Source: Actinomycetota bacterium (lineage in GTDB: Bacteria > Actinomycetota > Actinomycetes > Nanopelagicales > Nanopelagicaceae). From it: 26,347 bases of DNA. Positions 24,779 through 26,347 of the stretch are shown here, in pieces. Within the stretch, counting starts at the first letter, position 1; every line of letters begins with the position of its first letter. The notes under the pieces were generated by a model. The model was not told the DNA's origin and did not search any database. It saw only the letters and a list, made by a program, of their open reading frames with translations. The DNA lies in NCBI GenBank assembly GCA_009704445.1, contig WLED01000003.1:1-26347 (forward strand), given 5' to 3'. The position numbers and the translations under genes were made by a program.

Positions 24779-25753
24779 TTATTTGGAGGTATATCTTTTT
24801 AAGAGAGATTTGGCGCGGTTGTAAACTTCCTTGCGGATATCGGCAGGTCCAGTCAACTCAATATCTGCTCCAGTTGCTAATACGGCACGTTCTACCCACT
24901 CCTCCGAGAATGACTGTAGCTGGACCAACTGCGCTGCTTGATTGCCCTGCTCTTTCAAAACACTCTGAATCCCGAAGCGTTCAGCGATGTCCCGGGTGGC
25001 AGAGATAACTCTTATCTCATAGGAGATCTGGTTTTTTTCAGTTTCCTGCGAAGGTGTTAGCTCAATTAAATTAGTTGTGTCTATTTCATGTTCCCCAACA
25101 TCGACTTTATCCGTAACTAAACACGACAAAATTCGATCGATTCTAAAGATACGAAGTGAGTTCGAAAGATGACAGTGAGCTTGAACATAACTTCTCTCGT
25201 CTTCTTCATACATAATCTGCGGACTGATTCTTCTAGTGGAAACTTTATCTGAATACAGTGAGTGATAAGAGATTTCAACATCACTAGAAGATTTAAGAGC
25301 ATTAATCAGCTGTTGAGAAATTTCGGGATCTATCTCACTAGAAATTCGCAGAGTTTTTGGTACACCTAAGTTATGCGAGAGTCTTTCGGAAAGAACGTCT
25401 ATGTCTTCTCTAAGGTCCAGTCTGTCAGATGGAATTCTCTCAGTTAAAAGCTGTAAACCCAGTAAAAGTGCTAATCCTTCATCAAATGAAATCTTTCGAG
25501 GTTTGGCCAGAGTAGAAGCATTTCGAATAGTGACATATCCAGATTCAAACTCAAGATCGATTAGTTCTAAAGGGGTGTAGCCAGGAAGGCCGCACATCCA
25601 GAGAGTAGTTAGGTCAGACTGGATTTGCGTTTGGGTCACACCAAACTCAACAGATAGTTCTTTGATGGATATACCTTGGTTTGCGTGTAAGTAAGGAACA
25701 AGATCTAACAAGCGAGCTGTCCTTAACAAGGGCGCGGATAGTTCTTTACCCAT
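24779..25753 (-). CDS. pafC: WYL-domain transcription regulator PafC
   Basis: A 324-residue protein with an N-terminal winged helix (ISIKELSVEFGVTQTQIQSDLTTLW, about 28-52), a central WYL domain and a C-terminal WCX extension. With PafB it forms the activator of the RecA/LexA-independent DNA-damage response in mycobacteria, where the WYL domain is thought to sense single-stranded nucleic acid. In the name-giving motif the residues here are Ser188-Tyr-Val rather than Trp-Tyr-Leu, while RIFRIDRI is kept. ATG 25753 lies within the last codons of pafB (eight-base overlap); upstream in-frame alternatives within pafB are less likely. Gene order pafB-pafC-tatA-tatC is as in M. tuberculosis. Confidence 0.88.
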   Translation of the reverse strand: MGKELSAPLLRTARLLDLVPYLHANQGISIKELSVEFGVTQTQIQSDLTTLWMCGLPGYTPLELIDLEFESGYVTIRNASTLAKPRKISFDEGLALLLGLQLLTERIPSDRLDLREDIDVLSERLSHNLGVPKTLRISSEIDPEISQQLINALKSSSDVEISYHSLYSDKVSTRRISPQIMYEEDERSYVQAHCHLSNSLRIFRIDRILSCLVTDKVDVGEHEIDTTNLIELTPSQETEKNQISYEIRVISATRDIAERFGIQSVLKEQGNQAAQLVQLQSFSEEWVERAVLATGADIELTGPADIRKEVYNRAKSLLKRYTSK

Positions 25754-26347
25754 GAGTGAGAATAATCTTTTGTAATGAATCAACAATCATGTCAACGAGC
25801 TCTTTAGGTGATTTCACGATGACATCTTCACCATGCCATAATGCAAGAGCGCGAAGGTTCTCGAGACTCACAATTGGAATCTCCAGTTGATCCCATTCCC
25901 CCATGTCTTTGGTTGAGACGGCCAGGTTTCTCAATAATTGGCCCTTTCCTTTTCGCACATCAAAAACTGCAAAAGTATTTGATTGAAACTGCGTTAAAGC
26001 GCTGTGAAAATCGAATTCAATTGGTGGTGCAAATTCAGAGTTAACGATCCCTTTGTTTATTTTCCCAATAATGCGATCCAATCGGAATATTCGAACGTCA
26101 TTTACTTCTTGGTCCATGCTTGCGATATACCAATATCCAGCATGAGTTGCCAACGCAAATGGAACGACCTTACGAGGTTGTCTCTGGAAATCTGAGGATA
26201 AGTAATCGAAAAGAATCGTAGATTTATCCGAAATGGCACTGCTGACTATGGCGATGTCTTCGCCGCTATGTGCCAACCTTGTCGAAATAGCTGGCACATC
26301 TAATTCGTCCACCGCAATTCCAAGGGAGCGAAGTTTAATCAAAACAC
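25746..26347 (-). CDS. pafB: WYL-domain regulator PafB, C-terminal part (cut by window end)
   Basis: The frame is open to the window edge, so the real start and the N-terminal helix-turn-helix are missing; a TTG at 26342 is not a likely start. The 200 visible residues contain the WYL domain (ILFDYLSSDFQRQPRKVVPFAL, GYWYIASMDQ with Trp-Tyr-Ile in the motif, RIFRLDRIIG) and the WCX domain. PafB pairs with PafC as a DNA-damage-responsive activator in mycobacteria. In that genus the upstream neighbours are pafA and the proteasome genes, which would lie beyond the window. The end overlaps pafC by eight bases. Confidence 0.85.
   Translation of the reverse strand, partial: VLIKLRSLGIAVDELDVPAISTRLAHSGEDIAIVSSAISDKSTILFDYLSSDFQRQPRKVVPFALATHAGYWYIASMDQEVNDVRIFRLDRIIGKINKGIVNSEFAPPIEFDFHSALTQFQSNTFAVFDVRKGKGQLLRNLAVSTKDMGEWDQLEIPIVSLENLRALALWHGEDVIVKSPKELVDMIVDSLQKIILTHG

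Overview
This window comes from an actinobacterial chromosome with unusually low GC and very tight gene packing. The gene set is that of a conserved actinobacterial core: orphan ParA beside scpAB, an FHA protein of the GarA type, an FtsR-type MerR regulator, gcvP/gcvH, and tatA/tatC with pafBC and a HelY-type helicase. Low GC, short intergenic gaps and many start/stop overlaps suggest a streamlined planktonic actinobacterium (acI / Nanopelagicales type). That placement is an inference. I see no phage, insertion sequence, CRISPR array, rRNA or tRNA.

Layout. (1) 1-4599, plus strand: 3' end of an NAD kinase, recN, pyrG, xerD. (2) 4614-5911, minus strand: a ParA-family ATPase and a small ribbon-helix-helix-like partner, divergent from scpA. 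(3) 5991-8162, plus: scpA, scpB and an RluB-type pseudouridine synthase. (4) 8163-8444: the longest gene-free stretch, AT-rich, with direct repeats and a hairpin. (5) 8445-12450, plus: chorismate mutase (AroH type), prephenate dehydrogenase, a cytidylate kinase-Der GTPase fusion and a CDP-alcohol phosphatidyltransferase. (6) 12431-18156, plus: gcvH, FHA protein, MerR regulator (FtsR type), bifunctional nuclease, second MerR regulator, gcvP. (7) 18182-26347, minus: pafB (cut by the window edge), pafC, tatA, tatC, diacylglycerol kinase, HelY-type helicase, 5'-3' exonuclease, lnt, most of them linked by short gaps or 4-8 base overlaps and probably one long transcription unit.

How the genes work together. 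The first blocks concern chromosome maintenance: RecN in break repair, XerD in dimer resolution, ParA with its partner and ScpAB in partitioning and condensation, and CTP synthase in nucleotide supply. AroH and TyrA are consecutive enzymes towards tyrosine. GcvH and GcvP are two parts of the glycine cleavage system, separated here by regulators of metabolism and division. The last block combines a DNA-damage regulator pair, protein export, lipid phosphorylation, nucleic-acid processing and lipoprotein acylation. From memory, these blocks match three separate regions of the Mycobacterium tuberculosis map (around Rv1695-Rv1713, Rv1822-Rv1832 and Rv2090-Rv2096), joined here.

Most genes are ordinary core genes. 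The best candidates for something under-described are the ParA plus RHH-like pair, the helically phased CTAG cluster before the second MerR gene, the repeat-bearing AT-rich gap at 8163-8444, and TANNNT boxes placed exactly six bases before three start codons (possible leaderless transcripts).
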